From assembly GCA_011087605.1 (NCBI GenBank), contig JAALLE010000035.1, positions 1 through 38,394 on the forward strand: DNA of 38,394 nucleotides, in the 5' to 3' direction. Positions 1 to 8,394 of the stretch are shown piece after piece. Source of the stretch: Hyphomicrobiales bacterium. GTDB taxonomy: Bacteria; Pseudomonadota; Alphaproteobacteria; Rhizobiales; Rhizobiaceae. The number at the start of each line of letters is the position of its first letter. The stretch's first letter is position 1. Position numbers and translations under genes: made by a program. The notes beneath the pieces are model-generated. The model was not told the origin of the DNA. It made no database searches and saw only the letters and a program-made list of their open reading frames with translations.

Positions 1-26
1 CGTCTGATGGGCCGTCTATAAAAGCA

Positions 27-329
27 TCAGGTTGGGGTAGCTGGGTAGTTACTTTCAAACACCATTTCAAACGAGATATAAAACAGCAACAGGCCGCCGG
101 CGATGCGGAAGGCCGACATGCTGATGCCCAGCGTTTCCAAAATCACACCACCAATCAGCATAAAGCCCAAAATTATAGCGAAACCGATCAACGTACCGCG
201 CCAGGCTGTCTGGCGTCGTTGGGCGCTGGTCATGCCATTAGTCAGCGCCAGAAAAATGCCCACCAGGCCAGGTGGATCAATAGTCACGAAGAAGGTGACA
301 AAGGCGTTCAGCAGGGCGTCCTGAGACAT
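27..329 (-). pseudogene. Truncated MarC-family integral membrane protein
   Basis: The 100-residue product matches the N-terminal half of MarC-family inner-membrane proteins (usually about 200 residues and six membrane segments, function poorly defined). It has the typical VTIDPPGLVGIFLALT stretch near residues 16-31, a second hydrophobic segment at about 46-68 and the FRIAGGLLLFYISFEMVFE block at 74-92. After residue 92 the family resemblance stops and the frame closes within eight residues (SNYPATPT). The basic linker and the second set of three membrane segments are absent. The 26 bases between the stop and the window edge show no continuation in any frame. It is therefore probably a fragment left by a rearrangement, though a short functional protein cannot be excluded. 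It is divergent from gyrA. Confidence 0.6.
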
Positions 330-610
330 TTTCGTTCACGGGTTGGGTATGATTTTGTCGAATACCATAGGCCAATTACGCACCGCTGCAAGCCAGGAAA
401 ATGCAGCCGGAATCGCCGATTTGATGGTCATCGCACCGACATTTCCGGAACTCTTTTCGAGTTTGGGATTTTCGAGTTTAACTTATTGAAAATAATGATT
501 TAAATATATCTCATTCTGGGCTGAAAATTTGAATATGTGGGCGGATTGCTATAAACTGTTGGGAACACGCGAGAGGACGATTCTCGCAACGGTAAATCAG
601 GACCGGACTT

Positions 611-3553
611 TTGGCAGAAGACGATATTCCCGAAAACGATCCACCGCAGGGTGATGTATCTGCGGACAAACCAGATTCGGAAACCATAACCGCCGATGGC
701 GACACCAATGACGGTGCCGACAGCGATGACGGAAATGGCGGCGGCAATGGAGATTCCGGCAGCGGTGACGCGTTGATCCCGTCGCCACACGATCCGATTT
801 CCATCGTTGAGGAAATGCAGCGTTCGTATCTCGACTATGCGATGAGCGTGATTGTCAGTCGTGCGCTGCCGGATGTGCGTGACGGATTGAAGCCCGTCCA
901 TCGCCGTATCCTGTTCGCCATGCACGAAATGGGGCTTGAGAGTAACAAGGGCTATCGCAAGTCTGCAGGCGTGGTTGGCGAGGTGATGGGTAAGTACCAC
1001 CCCCATGGCGATGCCTCCATCTATGATGCTCTGGTTCGCATGGCCCAGGATTTTGCCATGCGTGCGCCGTTGATCGACGGACAGGGCAATTTCGGGTCCA
1101 TTGACGGCGATAAGGCCGCGGCGATGCGATATACCGAATGCCGTCTGGAAAAAATCTCCAGCACCCTGTTGGAAGATATCGACAAAGAAACGGTCAATTT
1201 TCAGGCCAATTATGATGGTCGCGAGCGCGAGCCAATGGTTCTGCCGGCGCGCTATCCCAACCTTCTGGTCAACGGAGCAGGCGGCATTGCTGTTGGCATG
1301 GCCACCAATATTCCACCGCACAATCTTGGTGAAGTCATCGATGCCTGCCTGGCATTGATCGACAAGCCTGACATGTCGCTTGATGAACTGATTGAGATTG
1401 TACCGGGACCGGATTTTCCAACAGGTGGATTGATTCTCGGTCGGGCAGGCATCCGCTCAGCCTATGAGACCGGGCGCGGCAGTGTTGTTATGCGCAGTAA
1501 GGTCGACATTGAAAAAATGGCCGGTGACCGCGAAGCGATTATCGTTACCGAGGTGCCTTATCAGGTCAACAAAGCCACGATGGTCGAGAAAATAGCTGAA
1601 CTCGTGCGTGACAAGCGCGTAGAAGGCATATCTGCCGTGCGCGATGAAAGTGATCGCCAGGGATATCGGGTGGTGGTTGAACTGCGCCGTGATGCGGTTG
1701 CTGATGTGGTTCTCAATCAGCTTTATCGCTACACCACTTTGCAAACATCCTTCGGTTGCAACCTCGTCGCCCTGAACGGTGGGCGGCCAGAACAACTCAA
1801 CCTGCAGGATATGCTGCGTGCCTTTGTTGCTTTTCGCGAAGAGGTTGTCACGCGGCGGACAAAATTCCTGCTCAACAAGGCCCGTGTCAGAGCCCATGTT
1901 CTGGTGGGTCTGGCAATTGCTGTTGCAAATATCGACGAAATTATTGCGCTGATCAGAAAAGCGCCCGATCCTGCAACCGCTCGCTCGCAACTGATGGAAC
2001 GCCGCTGGCCAGCCAAGGACGCTGCCCCGTTGATCGCTTTGATCGATGATCCGCGCCACCGATTGAACGAGGATGGCACCTATAATCTGTCTGAAGAGCA
2101 GGCGCGCGCCATTCTGGACCTGCGTTTGCAGCGCCTGACCGCTCTGGGTCGTGATGAAATCGCCGCTGAACTGAATGAAATTGGCGAAGAAATCAAAGAT
2201 TACCTGGATATTCTTTCTTCGCGGGTTCGCGTTCTCACCATTGTCAAAGCTGAACTTGCAGAAGTACGTGAAGAATTTGCCACGCCGCGTCGCACCGAAA
2301 TCATCGATGGTGGCTACGAACATGATGACGAGGACCTGATTGCCCGTGAAGAAATGGTCGTAACGGTCAGTCACGGCGGGTATATCAAACGTGTGCCGCT
2401 GGCGACCTATCGTGCCCAAAGGCGTGGCGGCAAAGGCCGTTCCGGCATGAGTACCAAAGATGAAGACTTCGTCACGCGGCTGTTTGTGGTCAATACCCAC
2501 ACCCCCGTCGTATTCTTCTCTTCGCGCGGTATTGCCTACAAGATGAAGGTCTGGAAACTGCCTTTGGCGGCGCCACAGGCCCGTGGCAAAGCGCTGATCA
2601 ACCTGCTGCCGCTGCAGAGCGGCGAAAATATCACCACAATCATGCCTTTGCCCGAAGACGAGGATACCTGGGATACGCTGGACGTTATGTTTGCCACGAA
2701 AAAAGGCACCGTGCGCCGCAACAAATTGTCCGACTTCGTTCACGTGAACCGCAATGGCAAAATTGCCATGAAGCTGGAAGATGATGATGGCATCGTCGGG
2801 GTGGAGACATGTTCGGCCGATGATGATGTACTTTTGACGTCTTCAGCAGGGCAGGCGATCCGTTTCCGGGTTACCGATGTTCGGGTGTTCAACAGTCGAA
2901 ATTCGGTCGGTGTTCGCGGAATTCGCCTGGGCAAGAAGGATGAGGTCATTTCGATGGCCATTATGCGCGGATTTGAAGCCGATCCGGCAGAACGCACCGC
3001 TTATTTGAAACGCGCCGCTGCTGACCGGCGTGCACTTGCCGGCGACGGCGACGAGCACGCTGATGAGAACGACCTTGAAGTCGAAATTGATGATGAAGAC
3101 GGCGCTGAAGAAGCCGCTCTCAGTGTTGAGCGTTTCGCCGAAATGGGGGCGTCAGAACAATTCATCTTAACCTTGACAGATCAAGGGTTTGGAAAACGTT
3201 CTTCAAGTTATGATTTCAGAGTTTCCGGGCGTGGTGGTAAAGGCTTGAAAGCCACTGATATGTCCAAGGCCAGTGAAATTGGGCAGCTTGTCGCTGCGTT
3301 CCCTATTGAAGACAGTGATCAGATCATGCTGGTGTCAAATGCCGGGCAGTTGATCCGGGTTCCGGTCGACAATATCCGCATTGCCAGCCGTGCCAGCAAA
3401 GGTGTTCGGGTGTTTAGAACTGCCAATGATGAATCAGTGGTTTCCGTCGAAAGCATCAGTGAGCCTGAGGAAGAGGAGGAGGCGGACGAGCCGGCAGACA
3501 ACGGGGACAACGCAGAAACTTCTACAGACGGTCCGCCTCCTGGGGAAGATTGA
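611..3553 (+). CDS. gyrA: DNA gyrase subunit A
   Basis: GyrA is the DNA-cleaving and rejoining subunit of gyrase (A2B2), which introduces negative supercoils. The core starts near residue 70 ([19 protein letters not shown]). The active-site tyrosine is Tyr174 in [10 protein letters not shown], and the GyrA box (QRRGGKG) lies at about residues 602-608, followed by the beta-pinwheel domain. The start is TTG at 611: an in-frame stop at 593 leaves no other start codon, and CAGGA precedes it. There is an acidic, Gly/Asp-rich N-terminal extension of about 52 residues relative to E. coli, a charged insertion in the C-terminal domain (about 785-845) and an acidic tail. The residue equivalent to E. 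coli Ser83 is Ala135 ([10 protein letters not shown]). ParC is unlikely because the GyrA box is intact. Confidence 0.97.
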   Translation: MAEDDIPENDPPQGDVSADKPDSETITADGDTNDGADSDDGNGGGNGDSGSGDALIPSPHDPISIVEEMQRSYLDYAMSVIVSRALPDVRDGLKPVHRRILFAMHEMGLESNKGYRKSAGVVGEVMGKYHPHGDASIYDALVRMAQDFAMRAPLIDGQGNFGSIDGDKAAAMRYTECRLEKISSTLLEDIDKETVNFQANYDGREREPMVLPARYPNLLVNGAGGIAVGMATNIPPHNLGEVIDACLALIDKPDMSLDELIEIVPGPDFPTGGLILGRAGIRSAYETGRGSVVMRSKVDIEKMAGDREAIIVTEVPYQVNKATMVEKIAELVRDKRVEGISAVRDESDRQGYRVVVELRRDAVADVVLNQLYRYTTLQTSFGCNLVALNGGRPEQLNLQDMLRAFVAFREEVVTRRTKFLLNKARVRAHVLVGLAIAVANIDEIIALIRKAPDPATARSQLMERRWPAKDAAPLIALIDDPRHRLNEDGTYNLSEEQARAILDLRLQRLTALGRDEIAAELNEIGEEIKDYLDILSSRVRVLTIVKAELAEVREEFATPRRTEIIDGGYEHDDEDLIAREEMVVTVSHGGYIKRVPLATYRAQRRGGKGRSGMSTKDEDFVTRLFVVNTHTPVVFFSSRGIAYKMKVWKLPLAAPQARGKALINLLPLQSGENITTIMPLPEDEDTWDTLDVMFATKKGTVRRNKLSDFVHVNRNGKIAMKLEDDDGIVGVETCSADDDVLLTSSAGQAIRFRVTDVRVFNSRNSVGVRGIRLGKKDEVISMAIMRGFEADPAERTAYLKRAAADRRALAGDGDEHADENDLEVEIDDEDGAEEAALSVERFAEMGASEQFILTLTDQGFGKRSSSYDFRVSGRGGKGLKATDMSKASEIGQLVAAFPIEDSDQIMLVSNAGQLIRVPVDNIRIASRASKGVRVFRTANDESVVSVESISEPEEEEEADEPADNGDNAETSTDGPPPGED

Positions 3554-3608
3554 GTTGGGAGGAAACTCAATCTCTGGTATTTGGGCTGAGCTGGGAGGGG
3601 CTCGCCCA
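3550..3608 (+). terminator. Two hairpins after gyrA, possible weak terminator
   Basis: A perfect 7-bp inverted repeat (TTGAGTT / AACTCAA, 3550-3556 with 3564-3570) overlaps the gyrA stop codon. A second, GC-rich stem follows (TGGGC-GAGC / GCTC-GCCCA, 3582-3591 with 3600-3608, one bulged T). Neither is followed by a clear T-run on the plus strand. Both could serve the minus-strand small ORF as well. Termination here is inferred from position only. Confidence 0.35.
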
Positions 3609-3622
3609 ATGGGTATTAAGGG

Positions 3623-3784
3623 TTAGAACTTCGCTTGTTTTTCCTGGCGTGTTGGGTGTTCTTGATACGCCCGGAGTTTCCACATTTCTTTCATAGCTAC
3701 GGATTTGATCCGTTTTTCGCTGCGCATATGCAAAACCGTTGCTGCGAAAGTAAGGGCACTTAATCCTATCGTTGTGGTCAACAT
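3623..3784 (-). CDS. Small hypothetical protein, 53 aa, possible N-terminal membrane segment
   Basis: I do not recognise this protein. It begins MLTTTIGLSALTFAATVLHM, a short hydrophobic stretch that could be a membrane anchor, followed by a strongly basic tail rich in Lys, Arg and Gln ending EKQAKF. The open frame extends upstream to 4159, but ATG at 3784 is chosen because a purine-rich site (AGAGAAAG) lies just before it and a plausible promoter (TTGCAC-17-TATACC) sits about 80 bases upstream. Those two signals, not homology, are the reason for calling it. The remaining sequence from about 3890 to coaD (roughly 250 bases) shows no supported gene. Confidence 0.45.
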   Translation of the reverse strand: MLTTTIGLSALTFAATVLHMRSEKRIKSVAMKEMWKLRAYQEHPTRQEKQAKF

Positions 3785-3860
3785 TGTCTTTCTCTTTTCC
3801 AAACCCTGGAGTTCAGTATGATTGTCAGAGCGAACTGGAGATTTGCTCTGGCATAAAGAT

Positions 3861-3889
3861 GGTATATTTTCGCATCGCTTCCAGTGCAA
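3861..3889 (-). promoter_or_regulatory. Candidate promoter for the 53-aa minus-strand ORF
   Basis: Read on the minus strand, TTGCAC (3884-3889) and TATACC (3861-3866) are separated by exactly 17 bases, which fits a sigma70-type promoter with several mismatches. It points to the small ORF starting at 3784 and would give a leader of about 70 bases. This is pattern matching only. Confidence 0.35.
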
Positions 3890-4143
3890 AAACGCACACT
3901 CTGCTATACGTTTTTGTAATGTTGCAGGTGAGGGGTGTTTTGTTTTGGGGCAACCGATTGAAATCAAACATTTTAAACCGAATGTTTGGCATGTACACAA
4001 GCCTGTGAATTGTCCTGGATTTGAAGACTGAGGCCGCCTATGGGATCGCACATCAACGCATTGGAATTGCTGAATACCAGCGTTCACACAGCTTTGCGCG
4101 TTCAAGCGTTGCGTTTCCTCACCGGCGGGTTTAAGTGAGCCGC

Positions 4144-4638
4144 ATGAAACGCATTGCATTCTATCCGGGTTCTTTTGACCCGTTCACCAACGGGCATTTA
4201 GATATCCTGCTGCAGGCGCTTGGGCTTGCCGATCAGGTGATCGTTGCCATTGGTGTGCATTCCTCCAAGCCCGGACTGCTCACCTATGACGAGCGCAAAG
4301 CACTGATCGAGGAAGTCGTGCCTGCAGCGCTGCGTGAACGGGTTACTGTGGTGTCCTTCGACAACCTGACCACTCATGCGGCGGCCAATGCCGGCGCCAA
4401 TATGATGATCCGGGGCCTGCGGGATGGTTCAGATCTGGACTATGAAATGCAGCTTGCCGGTATGAACGGCGCGCTAGCGGAAGATATTCAGACGGTTTTT
4501 CTGCCGGCCAGCCCTGATACGCGCCCCATTACGGCCACGCTGGTCAGGCAGGTAGCGACGATGGGTGGTGATGCTTCATTGTTCGTACCGGAGCCTGTGG
4601 CAAAAGCGCTCATTTCAAAAACCTCGCCCAAGGGCTAG
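4144..4638 (+). CDS. coaD: Phosphopantetheine adenylyltransferase
   Basis: CoaD transfers AMP from ATP to 4'-phosphopantetheine, giving dephospho-CoA, the penultimate step of coenzyme A synthesis in the cytoplasm. The nucleotidyltransferase motif is at the N-terminus ([15 protein letters not shown], with the TNGH motif). The conserved [19 protein letters not shown] block lies at about residues 88-106 and the C-terminal [17 protein letters not shown] block follows. Length (164 residues) is normal. ATG at 4144 is preferred because homologues begin just before this motif; GTG at 4135, in frame, is also possible and has a GGCGGG upstream. Its place after gyrA is the usual rhizobial order. Confidence 0.95.
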   Translation: MKRIAFYPGSFDPFTNGHLDILLQALGLADQVIVAIGVHSSKPGLLTYDERKALIEEVVPAALRERVTVVSFDNLTTHAAANAGANMMIRGLRDGSDLDYEMQLAGMNGALAEDIQTVFLPASPDTRPITATLVRQVATMGGDASLFVPEPVAKALISKTSPKG

Positions 4639-4668
4639 AATCCAATTAAGCAATTCAGGGAATTCCCA

Positions 4669-5208
4669 ATGAAATCGATCAAATTCGTGCTGATGACGGC
4701 ACTTGTTATGTGCATGTCAACAATTTCGCAGGCTGCTGACAAAGCCAACACAATTCTACTCGATACCAAAACCGGCCAGATTGTAATCGAATTATTGCCC
4801 AAAAAGGCCCCCGGTCACGTGAAGCGTATTACAACGTTGGCCAATCAGGGGTTTTATGACGGTTTGAATTTTCACCGGGTTATTGATGGTTTCATGGCGC
4901 AGACCGGCGATCCGCTTGGCAATGGCACTGGCGGTTCTGACCTGCCGGATCTGAAAGCTGAATTCAACGATGAATCCTTTTCGCGTGGCGCTGTTGGCAT
5001 GGCGCGAGCCCAGAACCCGGATAGTGCAAACTCGCAATTTTTCATCATGTTCGCTGCCGCCCCACATCTGAACGGCGGCTACACTGTGTTTGGTCATGTG
5101 ACCAAGGGCATCGAGCATGTTGACGCGATCAAGCGGGGCCAGGGCGGAAATGGAATGGTTTCCAATCCAGACAAAATCGTAAAAATGCGGACAGCAGACA
5201 AATATTAG
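4669..5208 (+). CDS. Periplasmic peptidyl-prolyl cis-trans isomerase (cyclophilin)
   Basis: This cyclophilin-type isomerase speeds cis-trans isomerisation of Xaa-Pro bonds in exported proteins. Residues 1-22 form a signal peptide (basic MKSIK, a hydrophobic core and a likely cleavage site after SQA), so the protein should be periplasmic. The cyclophilin core has FYDGLNFHRVIDGFMAQTGD at about 62-81 with the catalytic Arg in FHRV, then NSQFFIMF and the GGYTVFGHV stretch. It lies 30 bases after coaD and 63 bases before a second cyclophilin without a signal peptide. The tandem pair probably arose by duplication, with one copy for each compartment. The ppiA name is reasonable but not certain. Confidence 0.93.
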   Translation: MKSIKFVLMTALVMCMSTISQAADKANTILLDTKTGQIVIELLPKKAPGHVKRITTLANQGFYDGLNFHRVIDGFMAQTGDPLGNGTGGSDLPDLKAEFNDESFSRGAVGMARAQNPDSANSQFFIMFAAAPHLNGGYTVFGHVTKGIEHVDAIKRGQGGNGMVSNPDKIVKMRTADKY

Positions 5209-5271
5209 GCGCTTGGGTCCGCCTTCGGGCCCGGGCTGTTAAAATGACAAACAAACTATAAGGAACATCCT

Positions 5272-5745
5272 GTGGCGGATTACAAAGACCCAGAAAATAC
5301 CCTGATTATGGAGACCTCGAAGGGTTCCGTGGTGATCGAATGCTTGCCGGACCTGGCTCCGGGGCACGTTAAACACATCAAGGAACTTGCCAGAGAGGGC
5401 TTTTATGATGGTGTGGTTTTTCACCGCGTCATTGATGGGTTTATGGCTCAGGGTGGTGACCCAACAGGCACCGGCACCGGCGGGTCTTCAAAGCCCAATC
5501 TGAAAGCCGAATTCAATGCTGAACCGCATGTCCGTGGTGTTTGCTCAATGGCCCGTTCTGGCCACCCGGACAGTGCCAATTCGCAATTCTTCATTTGCTT
5601 TGACGACACCCGCTTCCTCGACCGTCAATACACTGCCTGGGGTCGTGTGATTGAAGGTATGGAAAACGTTGATGATTTTGAACGGGGTGAGCCGGTTCCA
5701 GATCCTGATCGTATCGTCACCATGAAAGTGGCAGCTGACTCCTGA
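5272..5745 (+). CDS. Cytoplasmic peptidyl-prolyl cis-trans isomerase (cyclophilin)
   Basis: A 157-residue cyclophilin without a signal peptide, so presumably cytoplasmic (PpiB-like). Diagnostic segments are FYDGVVFHRVIDGFMAQGGD with the catalytic Arg in FHRV, NSQFFICF, and the YTAWGRV region. It resembles the preceding secreted copy closely across the whole fold (both have LAPGHVK/KAPGHVK, GTGTGG/GNGTGG and PDSANSQFF). The start is GTG at 5272 with an AAGGAA ribosome binding site about eight bases upstream. It is followed after 84 bases by queA, in the conserved coaD-ppi-ppi-queA order. Confidence 0.94.
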   Translation: MADYKDPENTLIMETSKGSVVIECLPDLAPGHVKHIKELAREGFYDGVVFHRVIDGFMAQGGDPTGTGTGGSSKPNLKAEFNAEPHVRGVCSMARSGHPDSANSQFFICFDDTRFLDRQYTAWGRVIEGMENVDDFERGEPVPDPDRIVTMKVAADS

Positions 5746-5829
5746 GGCCAGGGCCTATAGTCAGTACAAACAGAGCTTTGGATGGCGGGCTGGTGAGAAT
5801 TGGTCCGCCATACTTGTATTGAGGCTGTA

Positions 5830-6903
5830 ATGCGCGTCGACGAATTCGATTTTGAACTGCCGGAGGCCCGCATCGCGTTGCGGCCTGTGGTGCCGCGCGA
5901 TAGTGCAAAACTCCTGGTGGTCAATGAACAATCAGGGTCCTTGAATGATCAGATCGTCGGGGATCTCGCCGACTTTTTGCGGGCTGGTGATGCATTGGTG
6001 TTTAACGACACGCGGGTTATTCCCGCGCAGCTGGAGGGAGTTCGACAACGTGGCGAATTCACGGCCAGCATCGGTGCTACTCTGCACATGCGAATTGCTT
6101 CAAATAGTTGGTGCGCCTTTGTCCGCGGTTCCAAGAAACTGAAGATCGGCGAAACCGTGGATTTCGGCGACGGCGAATTTATTGGCGAAGTTATCGACAA
6201 GGGTGACGTGGGTGAGGTGACTTTTCGGTTCAACTGCAGCGGGCCTGATCTGGATCTTGCGCTGATCAAATGGGGGCATATTCCATTGCCGCCCTATATT
6301 GCGCTGAAAAGAGACGAGGACGAACAGGACAGAACTGACTATCAGACGATCTATGCCCGGGAAGACGGTGCTGTAGCCGCTCCCACAGCCGGGCTGCATT
6401 TCACCGAAGAAATGTTCAAGCGGATCGAAGCAAAGGGCGTGTCGCGGCATTTTGTTACCCTGCATGTCGGAGCGGGGACGTTTTTGCCGGTCAAGGTAGA
6501 CAACACAGACGACCACAAAATGCATGCGGAAATCGGGGCGGTATCAGGGCAAACTGCCGCGGCACTCAACGATGTGCGAAAATCCGGTGGGCGCATCATT
6601 GCCGTGGGCACTACGTCATTGAGGTTGCTTGAAAGCGCGGCATCCAAGGATGGTCTGGTGCAGGCATGGTCGGGTGCAACCGACATTTTCATCACTCCCG
6701 GCTACAGCTTTACGGTTGTCGACGCGCTGATGACGAATTTTCATTTGCCGCGATCAACTTTGTTCATGCTGGTCAGTGCCTTTGCTGGGTCCCAGACAAT
6801 GAAGGATGCCTATTCACATGCGATTGCAAGTGGATATCGCTTTTATTCCTATGGCGACTCATCACTGCTATTGCCAGATCCGACTTCTGCAGCAGTGGAT
6901 TGA
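5830..6903 (+). CDS. queA: S-adenosylmethionine:tRNA ribosyltransferase-isomerase
   Basis: QueA transfers and isomerises the ribosyl part of SAM onto 7-aminomethyl-deazaguanine in tRNA, making epoxyqueuosine, the step after Tgt in queuosine synthesis. The 357-residue protein has the N-terminal [24 protein letters not shown], the central [10 protein letters not shown] and [14 protein letters not shown] blocks, and the C-terminal [19 protein letters not shown] and YRFYSYGD motifs, all typical. The frame stays open upstream to TTG 5800, but ATG 5830 fits the family start (MRVDEFDF) and has GAGG upstream. In related genomes tgt follows directly on the same strand; here it lies 1.5 kb away and inverted. 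Confidence 0.96.
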   Translation: MRVDEFDFELPEARIALRPVVPRDSAKLLVVNEQSGSLNDQIVGDLADFLRAGDALVFNDTRVIPAQLEGVRQRGEFTASIGATLHMRIASNSWCAFVRGSKKLKIGETVDFGDGEFIGEVIDKGDVGEVTFRFNCSGPDLDLALIKWGHIPLPPYIALKRDEDEQDRTDYQTIYAREDGAVAAPTAGLHFTEEMFKRIEAKGVSRHFVTLHVGAGTFLPVKVDNTDDHKMHAEIGAVSGQTAAALNDVRKSGGRIIAVGTTSLRLLESAASKDGLVQAWSGATDIFITPGYSFTVVDALMTNFHLPRSTLFMLVSAFAGSQTMKDAYSHAIASGYRFYSYGDSSLLLPDPTSAAVD

Positions 6904-6928
6904 TTGTTCACGATAAGACGCTGATCTG

Positions 6929-7327
6929 AACGTCTTCGACAATAGCGGTGGCGATAGGGTCGATGGGCCACAAAGTCTCAGAAAATGGATGGCGGAGCAG
7001 GAACCGACACAGCCAATTATGCGCTGTCGGGTTCAGCCGTCGAAGTCGACCTGATCACCGGCAAAGGCATGTTTGGCAGTGCTGCGGGCGATCGTTACGA
7101 CAGCATGGAAAATGTCTAAGGATACTCTGCTCGGTGGTCGTGGTGCCGATGTGATGGCTGGCGGTGATGGCAATTACGTGTACGAACTCGCCGAACATTT
7201 TGGTGATGATACGATCAGCGACTTCGAGGCCGGAGAGGGGAGCGCGACACTTCGCCTGCCGCTTTTCATTTCATTTTGGGGCATTGAAACCTTTTGTCCC
7301 GGTGACCCGTTTCTTACTTTAGGTTAA
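6929..7327 (+). pseudogene. Decayed RTX / haemolysin-type calcium-binding repeat fragment
   Basis: No intact frame covers this stretch, but pieces of an RTX-repeat protein are readable in shifting frames. From 6985 to a stop at 7117 the frame reads MDGGAGTDTANYALSGSAVE and continues to AAGDRYDSMENV, the usual spacer between RTX blocks. At the stop the frame moves by one base and continues as KDTLLGGRGADVMAGGDG and then FGDDTISDFEAGEG, two GGxGxDxxx-type nonapeptides and the typical block end. After about 7240 the likeness stops. A further weak piece (NSGGDRVDG) precedes 6985. There is no start site, no long frame and no type I secretion partner nearby. It is best read as the remnant of a larger secreted protein, lying just downstream of queA. 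Confidence 0.7.
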
Positions 7328-7353
7328 ACTTGAAGTCGAAGGTGGCAACAAAC

Positions 7354-7797
7354 GTGAAAAATGCTCTGAATAAGCTGCTCTGGCCTATCCTTATTGTCAT
7401 GTTGGCAACAGGATTGAGCCGAGCTCAAACCGGCCCATCGCTGCCATCGGAACTGCAAACCGTCGTTCAGTCGATAATCGGCGGTCAGATTAACGCCTTT
7501 AAAACGCGCGATCATGAGGCAGCCTTTGGCTATGCCGCACCTTCCATCCAACAGATGTTTGGCTCTACTGATCAATTCATAGGCATGGTGAAAAACGGCT
7601 ATGGTGCGATCTATGGTGCCCGCAACTGGAGTTTTGGACGGGGTGAAGCCAAGGGCGATGCGTTGATTCAGGAAGTCATGATCATCGGGCCGCAGGGCCT
7701 GGATTGGGTGGCGCTGTATACGTTGCGCAAACAAGCTGACGGTACCTGGCGGATTGCCGGCGTGCAGATGAAACCGGCCGAATTGCGGAATACCTGA
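7354..7797 (+). CDS. Secreted DUF4864-type protein
   Basis: This 147-residue protein resembles the DUF4864 family (function unknown). An N-terminal signal peptide (KLLWPILIVMLATGLSRAQ) suggests export to the periplasm. The mature part has the family pattern of a region rich in Phe, Ala and Gly (AFKTRDHEAAFGYAAPSIQQ), followed by QFIGMVKNGYGAIYG and a C-terminal beta-rich portion ending DGTWRIAGVQM, consistent with a small cystatin- or NTF2-like fold. The frame is open from TTG 7330, but GTG 7354 is preferred because AAGGTGG lies eight bases upstream. It sits between the RTX remnant and the NUDIX gene, which it faces. The family assignment is from memory of the pattern. Confidence 0.75.
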   Translation: MKNALNKLLWPILIVMLATGLSRAQTGPSLPSELQTVVQSIIGGQINAFKTRDHEAAFGYAAPSIQQMFGSTDQFIGMVKNGYGAIYGARNWSFGRGEAKGDALIQEVMIIGPQGLDWVALYTLRKQADGTWRIAGVQMKPAELRNT

Positions 7798-7826
7798 ATT
7801 ATTGTGCAGTTCTGCGTCGCGGTGAT

Positions 7827-8315
7827 TCAGAACAATTGAAACACGCCTGTTGCTTTGAAGCGTTTGTATGCTTTCAAACTTTCCAACATATTGGGAAGCA
7901 ATTCCGGGAGATTATTCGGTTCGAACCATTCAAATTGCAGACTTTCATCATCCCTCACAGTTGGTCGTCCTTCAAAATGAGTGCAGTAGAAATTTAGCAC
8001 AAAATGCTGTGCCTCGTGTCCGTTTGGATAGGTAAAGGTTTCAAAAGCCGGGTTTGATCCAAAACCAAAGGGGTGAGCCTCGCATATCTCAATTCCTGCC
8101 TCTTCTTCAGCCTCCCGAACAATCACTTGATCGAGGCTTTCGTTGCGCTCGGCATTTCCGCCGATCAAACCCCAAACGCCGAAATCGCTGCGCTGCTGTA
8201 ACAGGAAATTGCCATCTGCATTTTCTATGACAATTCTCGTGCCGGGAATGAGTAACAGCCGGTTTCCGACAAGTTGTCGCAATTGCCCAACATAACTGGA
8301 TGCAAAATCACTCAT
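7827..8315 (-). CDS. NUDIX hydrolase
   Basis: NUDIX enzymes hydrolyse nucleoside diphosphates linked to another group. The Nudix box GX5EX7REUXEEXGU is complete at residues 53-75 (G53, E59, R67-E68, E71-E72, G74). The protein is 162 residues with the usual flanking beta strands: GTRIVIENADGNFLLQQRSD before the box and HFVLNFYCTHF after it. The substrate cannot be read from the sequence; the type resembles the many small NUDIX proteins acting on ADP-ribose or nucleotide sugars. It lies 79 bases downstream of tgt on the same strand and may be the last gene of the hemA-idi-tgt group, and it converges with the DUF4864 gene. Confidence 0.9.
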   Translation of the reverse strand: MSDFASSYVGQLRQLVGNRLLLIPGTRIVIENADGNFLLQQRSDFGVWGLIGGNAERNESLDQVIVREAEEEAGIEICEAHPFGFGSNPAFETFTYPNGHEAQHFVLNFYCTHFEGRPTVRDDESLQFEWFEPNNLPELLPNMLESLKAYKRFKATGVFQLF

Positions 8316-8394
8316 CGTAAAACCCTAACATCTTTTTGGGTTACGTCGATATTTTGCAAATGAGTGCACTTCGATATGTTCAGTAATTCAGCCT

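Noticed and set aside
500-1321. 273-residue minus-strand open frame
   Set aside because: Antisense to gyrA, rich in His, Asn and Arg as expected of a shadow frame, with no recognisable domain.
1457-2743. 428-residue minus-strand open frame
   Set aside because: Entirely antisense to the gyrA core; composition and lack of motifs mark it as a shadow.
3772-4031. Two overlapping plus-strand frames of 69-78 residues before coaD
   Set aside because: No ribosome site, no family pattern, and they overlap the candidate minus-strand promoter; not supported.
8326-8352. Terminator between tgt and the NUDIX gene
   Set aside because: Only a 5-bp AACCC/GGGTT stem with a 12-base loop; too weak to call.
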